This document shows, one piece after another, positions 26,763 through 34,810 of a DNA stretch of 64,000 nt. Where the stretch lies: NCBI GenBank assembly GCA_934216615.1, contig CAKQCB010000006.1, positions 134,303-198,302 of the forward strand. The letters run 5' to 3'. The notes under the pieces are model-generated. The model did not search any database. It had not been told where the DNA came from and worked only from the letters and a program-made list of their open reading frames with translations. Both the position numbers and the translations under genes were made by a program. The stretch comes from an uncultured Anaerolineae bacterium (GTDB taxonomy: Bacteria > Chloroflexota > Anaerolineae > Aggregatilineales > Phototrophicaceae). Numbering within the stretch: the first letter of the stretch is position 1; each line of letters starts with the position of its first letter.

Positions 26763-28130
26763 ATGAGTTTGACACCCCCACCTGCGCTAAGCTCACCTCC
26801 GTGGGATTCACGGACGAAGCGCTTTGTCATTTCGATTGTTCTTATCCTGTTTGCGTTTGCCTTTATGCGCGTGACCGATGTTCTGCCGTTGGTGGTCATC
26901 TCCGCGCTATTAACCTATTTGTTTTATCCGCTCACGAATAAGCTGGATGAAATTTTGCCGGGCGGGCGTGGTGTCGCCATCCTTGCGACTTTTGTCGTCT
27001 TATTCTTAGGCTTCATCCTTGTGATGCTCTTGATTGTGCCAATGCTGGTGGCGCAAATCAGCGATTTTGTCGCGCAAATCCCTGTTTTATATAACGACTT
27101 GATCGCGCAGATCAATCAGTTTTTGACACAGCCATTCGTCTTTAACGGCGAACCTGTGCTGGTGAACAACGAACCGCTGATTCTAGGCGAATACTTAGCG
27201 GGGGTGATCGGCTCAGAAAGTTTATCGCCCACTGATCTAGGTCAAAATCTCGACCTGCCGAATATCCTCCAGTCCACCTTCAATTCTTTATCTGGCCCTG
27301 CATTTAGCGTCGTCGGCGGGGTGGTACGCACGTTATTCAATCTGTTCTTGTTAATTACTTTAATGTTCTATTTGCTTCGAGATGGTCATAAGTTTTCGCA
27401 AACAGTCATCAACAACGCGCCTAAAGGCTATCAAGATGATTTTCGCCGTCTGTTCTATGAACTGGCCGAAATCTGGAACGCTTATCTACGGGGTCAAGTC
27501 GTCTTAGGGTTATTCATCGGCATCTTGGTCTTCATCGCCGCGCTGATCTTAGGTGTACCGAACCCCGCCGTATTAGGGTTGATTTCAGGTCTGCTAGAAT
27601 TTGTCCCCAATATCGGCCCGTTTTTAGCGCTCATTCCGGCGGCGCTGTTGGCGTTATTCTCACCATCTTCGACCATGCCCTTTTTAGAAGGGCCGACCTT
27701 TGCCTTCGTAGTGATCATCGTGTGGACGGCGATTCAACAGTTAGAATCGATCTATGTCGTCCCGCGCGTCTTGGGCGATAACCTGAACCTACATCCTGTG
27801 ATCGTGATTTTAGGCGTGGTGGCAGGGGCAAACTTCGGCGGGGCGTTAGGCGTGATCTTGGCGGCTCCGGCGATTGCGACGATTCGCTTGCTCTTGCAGT
27901 ACGTCTACGGCAAGCTGACCGATGAGACGACCATCGCCCCTGTGACGGACTTTGACAACCGACAACAGCAGAATATCCTTCAGGCTTTCTTGGGTATTTT
28001 TATGCGCAGTACGCCCAAACCTGTTGAAAAGCCGATCATCGTGGTCGAAGACCCACAAGAAGGGGTAACCGTGAATGTGGTAGAATCGCCATCATCAACC
28101 GCTTCTAATAAACGGAAGCGGAAGCGTTAA
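26763..28130 (+). CDS. AI-2E family transporter (PerM/YhhT-like)
   Basis: A 455-residue integral membrane protein of the AI-2E/UPF0118 family, whose members export small molecules or exchange ions. About seven to eight membrane helices are visible: two near the N-terminus (residues 20-55), FVVLFLGFILVMLLIVPM, a soluble segment (about 105-195) and a C-terminal bundle. The family core includes YLRGQVVLGLFIGILVF and GLISGLLEFVPNIGPFLALIPA. A cytoplasmic tail of about 70 residues ends in a Lys/Arg cluster. The substrate is unknown. It begins a five-gene group that runs to 30421 without a clear terminator. Confidence 0.85.
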   Translation: MSLTPPPALSSPPWDSRTKRFVISIVLILFAFAFMRVTDVLPLVVISALLTYLFYPLTNKLDEILPGGRGVAILATFVVLFLGFILVMLLIVPMLVAQISDFVAQIPVLYNDLIAQINQFLTQPFVFNGEPVLVNNEPLILGEYLAGVIGSESLSPTDLGQNLDLPNILQSTFNSLSGPAFSVVGGVVRTLFNLFLLITLMFYLLRDGHKFSQTVINNAPKGYQDDFRRLFYELAEIWNAYLRGQVVLGLFIGILVFIAALILGVPNPAVLGLISGLLEFVPNIGPFLALIPAALLALFSPSSTMPFLEGPTFAFVVIIVWTAIQQLESIYVVPRVLGDNLNLHPVIVILGVVAGANFGGALGVILAAPAIATIRLLLQYVYGKLTDETTIAPVTDFDNRQQQNILQAFLGIFMRSTPKPVEKPIIVVEDPQEGVTVNVVESPSSTASNKRKRKR

Positions 28131-28168
28131 ACCAAATCACAACAAAAGAAGATGAGAGAGGTTGAATC

Positions 28169-28348
28169 ATGGCAAATGATGAATTAGGCGTACAAACGAT
28201 TGCTGAGACGGAAAACTATCAAGTGTGGGTGTCGGACGAACCCGATGGCGAACGTGTCTTTCATTTAGAAGTCGGCGCGGTGACGTTACACTTCTTCCAA
28301 GAAGAATGGAAAGAACTGCTTGAATTGATCGGCGCTGTTCGTCGTTAA
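28169..28348 (+). CDS. Small acidic protein of unknown function (59 aa)
   Basis: ATG 28169 opens a 59-codon frame just above noise level, supported by GAGAGAGG upstream, an acidic composition with a VWVSDEPDGERVFHLEVG core and a helical end (FQEEWKELLELIGAVRR), and by its fit between neighbours. Its stop is 1 base before the ATG of the next gene. The pattern of a short beta-hairpin sheet and a helix recurs in small conserved proteins. No function can be named. Confidence 0.6.
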   Translation: MANDELGVQTIAETENYQVWVSDEPDGERVFHLEVGAVTLHFFQEEWKELLELIGAVRR

Positions 28349-28349
28349 C

Positions 28350-29186
28350 ATGACGACTGTCGGCCCGCGTTTGGCGCGGTTGTTTGTTGAAGTGATGGTC
28401 AGGCATTTGCCACCCAGTGCATCTACGCTCACAGCGGTGGATGTGGGTGGCAATGCAACCGCTGCCATGACCGAATTAAGACCGGACGTAAACGCCGTCT
28501 ATCAAGCGGTGGATGGGGACTGGACGTACCCCGACCACACGATAGACGCGGTCACCGCTTTGCACATCCTCAGTGACGCGGATTTAAAACAGGCGTTGCG
28601 CGTGTTGCGACCTGGGGGCAGGCTCATCATGATGGATGTGGAAGGCAACCCATCCGCGTCTTATGTTGAGCGGTTAGAAGGGCATGGATACACGCGCATC
28701 TTAGTGGAGCGGGCGCTCGACTGTCCCACTGAGATAGGGGTTTTAGTACGCGGTGAACAACCTCATATTTTTACCGAAACCCACGAACGCACTAAACAAG
28801 TCGCCCAGCGAGATGTCGGCACTAGCCAAACGTTGGAGGATTACCGAGGGCGGTTTGTGTATTTGATGGTGCATCAAACCCCACATAAACCCGTATGGGC
28901 ACGCGCTAACGATGAACCGATCCGTTGGGATGCCATCGCGCTGAACAGCGAACCTCAACCCATTTTATTAGGATTTAGTAGTTTGCCCCGCGCCGTAGAA
29001 TTTATGCAACCTGCGGTGTTAAAAGGCACTATCCGCGACGTGCATCGTCTTGGTAAGTTCACCAAAGCGATTGTGTCGCAGTTCCCGTATGCTGTACGCA
29101 TCAACCCATCTTCGGAAATTCTGGACGGCCATTCGGTACAATGGGTAGAAATTGATCCTAACCTCGCCGAAGCGCCGGATGAATAA
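28350..29186 (+). CDS. SAM-dependent methyltransferase-like protein with C-terminal extra domain
   Basis: The N-terminal part (about residues 25-125) follows the class I methyltransferase order: AVDVGGNATAAM in the motif I position, DAVTALHILSDADL as motif IV, then LRVLRPGGRLIMMD as the post-motif strand. Motif I is degenerate, so SAM binding is not certain. Residues about 165-270 form a second alpha/beta domain (ILLGFSSLPRAVEFMQPAV, AIVSQFPYAVRINPSSE) of unknown role. It is translationally close to the 59-residue protein and to another methyltransferase. Confidence 0.6.
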   Translation: MTTVGPRLARLFVEVMVRHLPPSASTLTAVDVGGNATAAMTELRPDVNAVYQAVDGDWTYPDHTIDAVTALHILSDADLKQALRVLRPGGRLIMMDVEGNPSASYVERLEGHGYTRILVERALDCPTEIGVLVRGEQPHIFTETHERTKQVAQRDVGTSQTLEDYRGRFVYLMVHQTPHKPVWARANDEPIRWDAIALNSEPQPILLGFSSLPRAVEFMQPAVLKGTIRDVHRLGKFTKAIVSQFPYAVRINPSSEILDGHSVQWVEIDPNLAEAPDE

Positions 29187-29194
29187 ACACACCC

Positions 29195-30421
29195 ATGCAC
29201 TTGACTTCTGAATTATTGGCGTTTTTACAAACACCGAAAGCCCTTGCTGAACTTTCCTCTCTCACCGCTCATTCCATCCGTGATCAAGATATTCTGCCAC
29301 GACTCACGCGGTTACGGCAGGAATTTTCACCCGTCGAAGCGGGGGCACTCTTAGAAACAGCGCAGTTACGTCAGCGCGCGGTGACGAAGTTTGGCGAAGA
29401 TGCCCAGCGGATGTTCTTCATCCGCGAGGCCTTAGAGCAAGCCAGCGACGCAAAAATTAGATCATGGCGCGCGCGCGAAGCGGTTTCAATGGGAGTCAAA
29501 TCCATTGTAGATGTGTGCAGCAGCATCGGCAGTGATGCGCTCGCCTTTGCCCAAGCCCATCTCGACGTGTTGGGCATTGATAAAGATACCGAACGGGTCG
29601 AAATTGCGAACCTGAACGCGTCAATGTTAGGACTTTCATCACAGGCGCGCTTTGTGACGGCAGATGCGACCGAAGACTGGAGCCAGCTTCTATCAACCCC
29701 GACGGATATGATTTTTTTCGACCCTGCGCGTAGGGTGAATGATCGCCGTGTGTATGATGTGGAGAAGTATCAACCGCCATATTCAACAATCCAAAAATGG
29801 ACTCATGGTTCCCAATTTTTAAAACCAAATGGGGTAATCTTATCGAAAGTGTCGCCGGGGGTTGAGTTGGATCAATTACGCCCCTACGGTGGCCGTGTCG
29901 ATTTCATCTCGGTAGAAGGCGATCTCAAAGAGGCTGATCATTGGGTGATGCCCCACGCCGAGCCATTCCGCACCCGCGCGATTTTGATCCAAGCGTCAGA
30001 GGTGCTGACATGGGAATCCCACGACGATTTAGAGGCGGTTGTGGATGCGCCACGTCAATGGGTTTGTGAACCTGACCCCGCGCTGATCCGCGCTGGGCTG
30101 GTGAGGGATGTTGCCCGTCATTGGAATGGGGCACAGATGGATGATATGATTGCATACATCACAACCGATGTAAAACCACGCTCCAATTGGGTGCGTTCAT
30201 GGCCGATCTTGGATTGGATGCCTTTTCAGGTCAAGCGTCTGCGCGCTTACTTACGCGAGCATGATATTGGGGAGGTGGTGATTAAAAAACGCGGGACAGC
30301 CGTCACCCCAGAAAGCCTATTACCCCAGTTGAAATTGAAGGGGAACCGAAGCGTAACGCTGTTTTTAACACGTTATAAAGATAAACAGATTTTTATCATT
30401 TGTGGAATGGAAGAGAAATAG
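29195..30421 (+). CDS. Class I SAM-dependent methyltransferase of the THUMP-like family
   Basis: The 408-residue product resembles RNA methyltransferases with a C-terminal THUMP-like domain. A helical N-terminus precedes the Rossmann core: IVDVCSSIGSDALAFAQ (motif I), DVLGIDKDTERVEIANLN (motif II), then MIFFDPARR (motif IV, a DP signature characteristic of this family). The C-terminal region (about 320-405) is VKRLRAYLREHDIGEVVIKKRGTA followed by a strand ending IFIICGMEE. RNA is the likely substrate by family; the modified base is unknown. It ends just before the 233-bp palindromic element. Confidence 0.75.
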   Translation: MHLTSELLAFLQTPKALAELSSLTAHSIRDQDILPRLTRLRQEFSPVEAGALLETAQLRQRAVTKFGEDAQRMFFIREALEQASDAKIRSWRAREAVSMGVKSIVDVCSSIGSDALAFAQAHLDVLGIDKDTERVEIANLNASMLGLSSQARFVTADATEDWSQLLSTPTDMIFFDPARRVNDRRVYDVEKYQPPYSTIQKWTHGSQFLKPNGVILSKVSPGVELDQLRPYGGRVDFISVEGDLKEADHWVMPHAEPFRTRAILIQASEVLTWESHDDLEAVVDAPRQWVCEPDPALIRAGLVRDVARHWNGAQMDDMIAYITTDVKPRSNWVRSWPILDWMPFQVKRLRAYLREHDIGEVVIKKRGTAVTPESLLPQLKLKGNRSVTLFLTRYKDKQIFIICGMEEK

Positions 30422-30439
30422 AGGCTTTTTGAGGCTGTT

Positions 30440-30672
30440 CTTGACAAAACAGCGGAACGAGTGACGCGCTCGTTCGAATGACATTGATCTACAATGATGT
30501 GCGATGTGTGAGCTGGTTTCAGTGTGCGATGATGGCGTCGATGTTAGGTTAGCTACAGAGTGCGATGAGCTGCGATTTGGGTGCGATGACGGCGAACATT
30601 GATGTAGCTGCGAAGTAAACTACGATGTGGCTACAGTGTTGGAGTCGTCACCCGTTCCGCTGTTTTGTCAAG
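30440..30672. repeat. 233-bp non-coding element with 20-bp terminal inverted repeats
   Basis: The ends CTTGACAAAACAGCGGAACG (30440-30459) and its exact reverse complement (30653-30672) bracket about 190 bases. After one mismatch the match continues inward for six more bases (GTGACG with CGTCAC). The inside contains degenerate short repeats around GTGCGATG (GCGATG at 30501, 30526, 30562 and 30583) and GCTACAG, plus a local hairpin (AACGAG with CTCGTT). No ORF of note and no clear target-site duplication are seen. It may be a miniature transposon-like element or a repeat family of this genome. Flanking 30673-30800 carries the next gene's promoter. Confidence 0.75.
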
Positions 30673-30756
30673 GTGCTTGCTTGCGTATTACATAAATAAA
30701 TTTACAACGGATTTCTACTAAAGGGAAGTGATTCCCACTATTTTTCATAAATAATT

Positions 30757-30785
30757 TGACTGTCTGAAATCATCTTTATAAAAAT
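30757..30785 (+). promoter_or_regulatory. Possible promoter of the P5C dehydrogenase gene
   Basis: A TTGACT is followed 15 bases later by TATAAA, or 17 bases later by TAAAAA, in the AT-rich stretch just before the RBS AAGGAG (30787-30792). The close distance to the start codon implies a very short leader. Confidence 0.4.
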
Positions 30786-30800
30786 GAAGGAGTTGTGAAA

Positions 30801-32360
30801 GTGCTGAGTACATATCGTAATGAACCCATGACCGATTTTTCCCTTGAAAGTGAGCGTACTGCGTTTGAACAGGCGTTAGCTTTGGTGAAATCCGAAATTG
30901 GACGTACCTACCCGCTGGTGATTGGTGGCGAACACATCACATTAGACAAGACGTTTGCAAGCATCAATCCTGCGCGTCCTAATGAAGTTCTCGCCCACTT
31001 TGCGGAAGGTAATGCCGACCACGCCAACCAAGCCATTGACGTTGCCACTGCCGCCTTTGAAGATTGGCGCAAGACATCGGTTGATGAACGTGCGCAGATC
31101 ATCCTGAACATTTCGGCAGAAATGCGCCGTCGCAAGCACGAATTCAGCGCGGTGATGGTGTTGGAAGTCGGCAAAAGCTGGGCAGAAGCCGACGCGGATA
31201 CCGCCGAAGCTATTGACTTCCTTGAATATTATGCGCGTCAAGTCCTGCGCATCACCGACAGCAGCGATCAACTAGCCGAATGGGAAGGCGAAAACAATAA
31301 CCTGTATTACATCCCGCTCGGCGTCGGCGCGGTTATCCCGCCGTGGAACTTTGCCTGCGCTATCCCAACGGGCATGTTGGCATCAGCCATTGTCACGGGC
31401 AATACCGTCGTCTTTAAGCCTGCCGAACAAAGTATGTGGGTGGCTTGGAAAGTGGCCGAGTTATTCTGGTCGCAGGGCGTTCCGGGGGGTGTCCTCAACT
31501 TTGTGACAGGGCCGGGTGAAGTTGTTGGCGCACGGATGGTTTCGCACCCCAAGACCCGTTTTGTGTCTTTCACGGGGTCGCGTGCTGTAGGCGTGAAAAT
31601 CTATGAAGAAATGGCGAAAGTTCACCCCAGTCAAATTTGGTTGAAGCGCGCCATCTTGGAAATGGGTGGGAAAGATGCTGTTGTCGTAGATGAAACGGCT
31701 GATCTTACTTCCGCTGCGCAAGGGATTGTTGCTGGCGCGTTTGGCTTCCAAGGACAAAAATGTTCGGCGGGTTCACGCGCCATCATCGTCGGGGATGTGT
31801 ATGATCGCGTTGTGAATCAAGTCGTGGAACTGGCGAGCACATTGAGTGTTGGTGCGACCGATAACGGGCCTGAAACCTTTATGGGGCCGGTGATCGACCA
31901 AGAAGCCTTCAGCAAGATCATGGGCTATATCGAATTAGGCACTCAAGAAGGGGATTTGCTCTTGGGTGGACAGCCCATTGAAACCCCAGAAGGGGGCTAT
32001 TTCATCCCACCGACGATCTTTGGGAACGTCAAAGAAGATGCGCGGATTGCCCAAGAAGAAATCTTCGGCCCCGTATTGTCGATCATCAAAGCGAAAGATT
32101 TTGACGATGCCCTGCGTATTGCTAACAATACCGAATACGGTTTGACGGGCGCGGTCTATACCAACAGCCAAGAACGTCTCGAAATCGCCAAACGGGATTA
32201 TCACGTCGGGAACTTATACCTGAACCGCAAATGTACAGGGGCGATGGTGGGCGTACATCCCTTTGGCGGGTTCAACATGAGCGGTACTGATAGCAAGGGT
32301 GGCGGGCCAGACTATCTGTTGTTGTTCACCCAAGCCAAGAGCATCGCTGAAAAAATCTAG
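30801..32360 (+). CDS. pruA: L-glutamate gamma-semialdehyde (1-pyrroline-5-carboxylate) dehydrogenase
   Basis: This NAD-dependent enzyme oxidises glutamate semialdehyde to glutamate, the last step of proline and arginine/ornithine breakdown. The 519-residue product starts with NEPMTDFS, as in RocA/PruA of Gram-positive type. It carries the catalytic cysteine C321 (FQGQKCSAGSRAI), the general base E287 (ILEMGGKDA) and the VIPPWNFACAIPTGM segment. Two GTG starts are possible; AAGGAG ends 8 bases before the GTG at 30801 and 2 before 30795, so 30801 is preferred. No proline dehydrogenase or ornithine aminotransferase gene is nearby; a glutamate dehydrogenase lies 20 kb on and could take the product further. 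Confidence 0.92.
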   Translation: MLSTYRNEPMTDFSLESERTAFEQALALVKSEIGRTYPLVIGGEHITLDKTFASINPARPNEVLAHFAEGNADHANQAIDVATAAFEDWRKTSVDERAQIILNISAEMRRRKHEFSAVMVLEVGKSWAEADADTAEAIDFLEYYARQVLRITDSSDQLAEWEGENNNLYYIPLGVGAVIPPWNFACAIPTGMLASAIVTGNTVVFKPAEQSMWVAWKVAELFWSQGVPGGVLNFVTGPGEVVGARMVSHPKTRFVSFTGSRAVGVKIYEEMAKVHPSQIWLKRAILEMGGKDAVVVDETADLTSAAQGIVAGAFGFQGQKCSAGSRAIIVGDVYDRVVNQVVELASTLSVGATDNGPETFMGPVIDQEAFSKIMGYIELGTQEGDLLLGGQPIETPEGGYFIPPTIFGNVKEDARIAQEEIFGPVLSIIKAKDFDDALRIANNTEYGLTGAVYTNSQERLEIAKRDYHVGNLYLNRKCTGAMVGVHPFGGFNMSGTDSKGGGPDYLLLFTQAKSIAEKI

Positions 32361-32378
32361 TCGAAAAGATCATATTGA

Positions 32379-32410
32379 GTCTGATGGGATGCGTCATGAT
32401 CCCATCAGAC
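32379..32410 (+). terminator. Stem-loop after pruA
   Basis: GTCTGATGGGAT and ATCCCATCAGAC form a perfect 12-bp stem with an 8-base loop. No U-run follows, so termination may need a factor. Confidence 0.6.
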
Positions 32411-32507
32411 GATGACCCCTTACTTAATCCTGCGGAAATTTTTTGTTCATGCCAGTACGTGATGATGCTTTCTCATAGACAACAAAGTAGTAAACCGTTG
32501 TTACAAT

Positions 32508-32516
32508 TGCTATAAT
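32508..32516 (+). promoter_or_regulatory. Extended -10 promoter of the phosphoribosyltransferase gene
   Basis: TGCTATAAT is a perfect extended -10 element; no -35 is evident. It lies 49 bases before the ATG at 32565. Confidence 0.55.
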
Positions 32517-32564
32517 CTCCGCAATTCGTTTCCCCAATCTATCTTCTAAAAAGGGTGACCATTC

Positions 32565-33098
32565 ATGATGGAAAGTTCGGATCGTCCGGGGCGCCACGAG
32601 GTTTTAACGTGGTCAGATGTAGATCAATTGATCGATGTCCTTGTTCCGCAAATTCGCGGGGTGGGTTCTTTCAATGGAATGGTGATGATTACACGAGGTG
32701 GGGTGATCCCGGGCGGAATGCTCGCAGAAGCGCTTCAAATCGAACACTTGCTCACCGCTGCGGTTGACTTTCCGGCGACCAATCAAATCGGGAATGCGTT
32801 GATGGCTTGGCCTCAATTTCTCCAATTCCCAGACCTGCAACTGGTTTCAGACCGCCGTATTCTCATTGTCGATGATGTGTGGGGTAGTGGCCGAACGAGT
32901 ATTGCTGTGCGTGAACGCTTATCCTCTGCTAATGCAGAAGCTTTTACAACTGTATTACACTTTAATCCTTACCGATCATTGTTTAAGAAAGAAAAACCTG
33001 ATTTTTATGGCGCGGCGACAGATACCTACGTCATCTATCCATGGGAAATTGACCGTGGGTTACGACGCTTTGGCAATATCGTGCCGGACGCGAATTAA
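32565..33098 (+). CDS. Phosphoribosyltransferase (xanthine/hypoxanthine type)
   Basis: A type I phosphoribosyltransferase fold protein of 177 residues. The PRPP-binding loop is clear: RRILIVDDVWGSGRTS near residues 98-113, with MVMITRGGVIPGGMLAEAL as the pyrophosphate loop region before it. The C-terminal YVIYPWEID segment resembles bacterial purine salvage enzymes acting on xanthine or guanine (the YPWE of Gpt/XPRT relatives). The exact base is not fixed by what is visible. AGGG precedes the ATG, and it is transcribed alone from an extended -10 promoter. Confidence 0.75.
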   Translation: MMESSDRPGRHEVLTWSDVDQLIDVLVPQIRGVGSFNGMVMITRGGVIPGGMLAEALQIEHLLTAAVDFPATNQIGNALMAWPQFLQFPDLQLVSDRRILIVDDVWGSGRTSIAVRERLSSANAEAFTTVLHFNPYRSLFKKEKPDFYGAATDTYVIYPWEIDRGLRRFGNIVPDAN

Positions 33099-33144
33099 GA
33101 ATTAGAGTTGTCATAGATTTCTCATCTGTTAAGTATTTCCCTGT

Positions 33145-33150
33145 TATAAT
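33145..33150 (+). promoter_or_regulatory. -10 element upstream of the S1 gene, with long leader
   Basis: TATAAT lies 175 bases before the S1-like start; the -35 match is poor. The leader begins with a hairpin (CATTGT with ACAATG, 33150-33170). A long leader would fit the known self-regulation of S1 mRNA in other bacteria, but no specific element is recognisable. Confidence 0.4.
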
Positions 33151-33324
33151 CATTGTAGTTTCGTAACAATGGTAATTCTTTGTATTACATCGGCGAGATG
33201 CTGTATGGACGATTTTGTGAGAATTTGATGGCTCACATCATCTAAAACCATAGATAATCTCGGTAGAAGTTTCCATGACGCTATGTCACAGATTTTTCAC
33301 CCTTTCGTAAGGTAGGTTTAGTCT

Positions 33325-34581
33325 ATGGATATGCCAGTAACAAACGGCAATAATGGGGAATCTGGTGAAGATTTCCGTTCGCTTTTAGAAGAATCTTTTG
33401 CGCTTTATAACCCACCACGCAAAGGGGAAATTCGCAAGGCGACAATTTTACAAATCTCTGAACGCGAAGTCATTGTCGATATGGGCGTGAAACGGGACGG
33501 TATCGTACCTTCCCAAGACTTAGAACGCCTTGATCACCGTGTGCGGGATGAATTAAAGGTTGGGGCAGAAGTCCATGTCTATGTCATCAACCCACGCGAC
33601 CAAGATGAAAACTTGATCGTTTCCATCAACATGGGCTTACAACAACAAGACTGGGAACGCGCCCGCCAGTTGTTAAGCGGGGATGAAGTGGTTGAAGTGA
33701 CGGTGAAAGGTCACAACCGCGGCGGTATCCTCGTCAATTGGCGCCGTTTGGAAGGGTTCATCCCCAGCTCTCACCTTGTTTCTTTAGGGGCAGGGGCGAG
33801 CCGTGAAGCATGGGATGCTTTGTTAGGCCAAGAAATTGGCGTGAAGGTGATCGAAGTTGATCAAACCCGCCGTCGCTTGATTTTCTCTGAACGTGAAGCC
33901 CAACGCGAATGGCGTGCACAACAAAAAGCCCGTCTGCTTTCTGAACTCAAGGAAGGCGACCGCGTGATGGGGACTGTCACCGGTCTGCGTGACTTTGGTG
34001 CCTTTGTCAACCTCGGCGGTGCAGATGGCTTGATCCACGTCAGTGAATTGGCGTGGCATCGTGTTGATCATCCTCGTGATGTGTTGAAAGTCGGTGAAGA
34101 AATTGAGGTCTATATCCTCAGCCTTGACCGCGAAACCAACCGTATTGCGTTAAGCCGTAAGCGTCTGTTGTCTGACCCGTGGGAAAGCGCGGCAGAACGC
34201 TATCATGAAGGCCAGTTGGTGGAAGGCACTGTCACCAATGTGGTGGACTTCGGCGCATTCGTCGCCTTAGATGATGGCTTAGAAGGCTTGTTGCACCTTT
34301 CTGAAATGGGTGATGGTTCACTCAAAGAACCGCACAGCTATGTCAAGAAGGGCGACCGCCTGAGCTTGCGCATCAGCCACCTTGAGCCTGAAAAACGTCG
34401 TGTCGGTTTTACCCAACGTTGGGGCACTGATGCCGAAGCTGCTCAAGCATTAGCAGCAGCCAACGCGGCTGAAGAAGCGAAGAAAGAAGCCAAAGAGGCG
34501 AGAGAAGCAAAAGAAGAACCGCCCGCTTCAGAAGAAGCCCCTGCGGAAACTCCTAGCGACGACGCACCCGCTGAAGAATAA
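33325..34581 (+). CDS. rpsA: 30S ribosomal protein S1-like protein with four S1 domains
   Basis: S1 proteins bind mRNA at the ribosome. The 418-residue product has four OB-fold S1 repeats at about residues 33-100 (ILQISEREVIVDMGVKRDG), 118-185, 203-273 (GDRVMGTVTGLRDFGAFVNLGGADGLIHVSEL) and 288-362 (EGTVTNVVDFGAFVALDDGLEGLLHLSEM). An Ala/Glu/Lys tail of about 45 residues follows. Four repeats, instead of six in E. coli, are usual in several non-proteobacterial phyla. It is a single-gene unit with its own -10 element and terminator. Confidence 0.88.
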   Translation: MDMPVTNGNNGESGEDFRSLLEESFALYNPPRKGEIRKATILQISEREVIVDMGVKRDGIVPSQDLERLDHRVRDELKVGAEVHVYVINPRDQDENLIVSINMGLQQQDWERARQLLSGDEVVEVTVKGHNRGGILVNWRRLEGFIPSSHLVSLGAGASREAWDALLGQEIGVKVIEVDQTRRRLIFSEREAQREWRAQQKARLLSELKEGDRVMGTVTGLRDFGAFVNLGGADGLIHVSELAWHRVDHPRDVLKVGEEIEVYILSLDRETNRIALSRKRLLSDPWESAAERYHEGQLVEGTVTNVVDFGAFVALDDGLEGLLHLSEMGDGSLKEPHSYVKKGDRLSLRISHLEPEKRRVGFTQRWGTDAEAAQALAAANAAEEAKKEAKEAREAKEEPPASEEAPAETPSDDAPAEE

Positions 34582-34596
34582 GTTTAGTCACACAAC

Positions 34597-34625
34597 AAAA
34601 ACGGAGCATTGCGCTCCGTTTTTGA
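34597..34625 (+). terminator. Rho-independent terminator of the S1 gene
   Basis: AAAAACGGAGC and GCTCCGTTTTT pair over 11 bp with a 5-base loop; the 3' arm provides the T-run. Confidence 0.92.
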
Positions 34626-34676
34626 TTTCAATCGCTCAATAGGTGTGCTTCGGAAACAGCAGTTTGTATGATTTGT

Positions 34677-34705
34677 TTCGGTGCAAATGAGCGACATTGT
34701 ATAAA
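34677..34705 (+). promoter_or_regulatory. Weak candidate promoter of the glyA-gcvT fusion gene
   Basis: TTCGGT and TATAAA are 17 bases apart, about 105 bases before the ATG. The -35 is poor. The leader shows no glycine-riboswitch consensus, unlike the gcv operon at 58 kb. Confidence 0.35.
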
Positions 34706-34810
34706 CTCACGTATGTTTACGCATGGTCATCTATGTCCCTATTCTGAATGGTGAAACCGCGTTAGAATCTCGTTTTATTCCCCAATAAGTTGATAAGGAT
34801 GTGATCTTTT

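Noticed and set aside
34624..34810. Glycine riboswitch upstream of the glyA-gcvT fusion
   Set aside because: The GCCGAAGGGGCAA and CTCTCAGGCA consensus pieces are absent from this leader, unlike the gcv operon leader.
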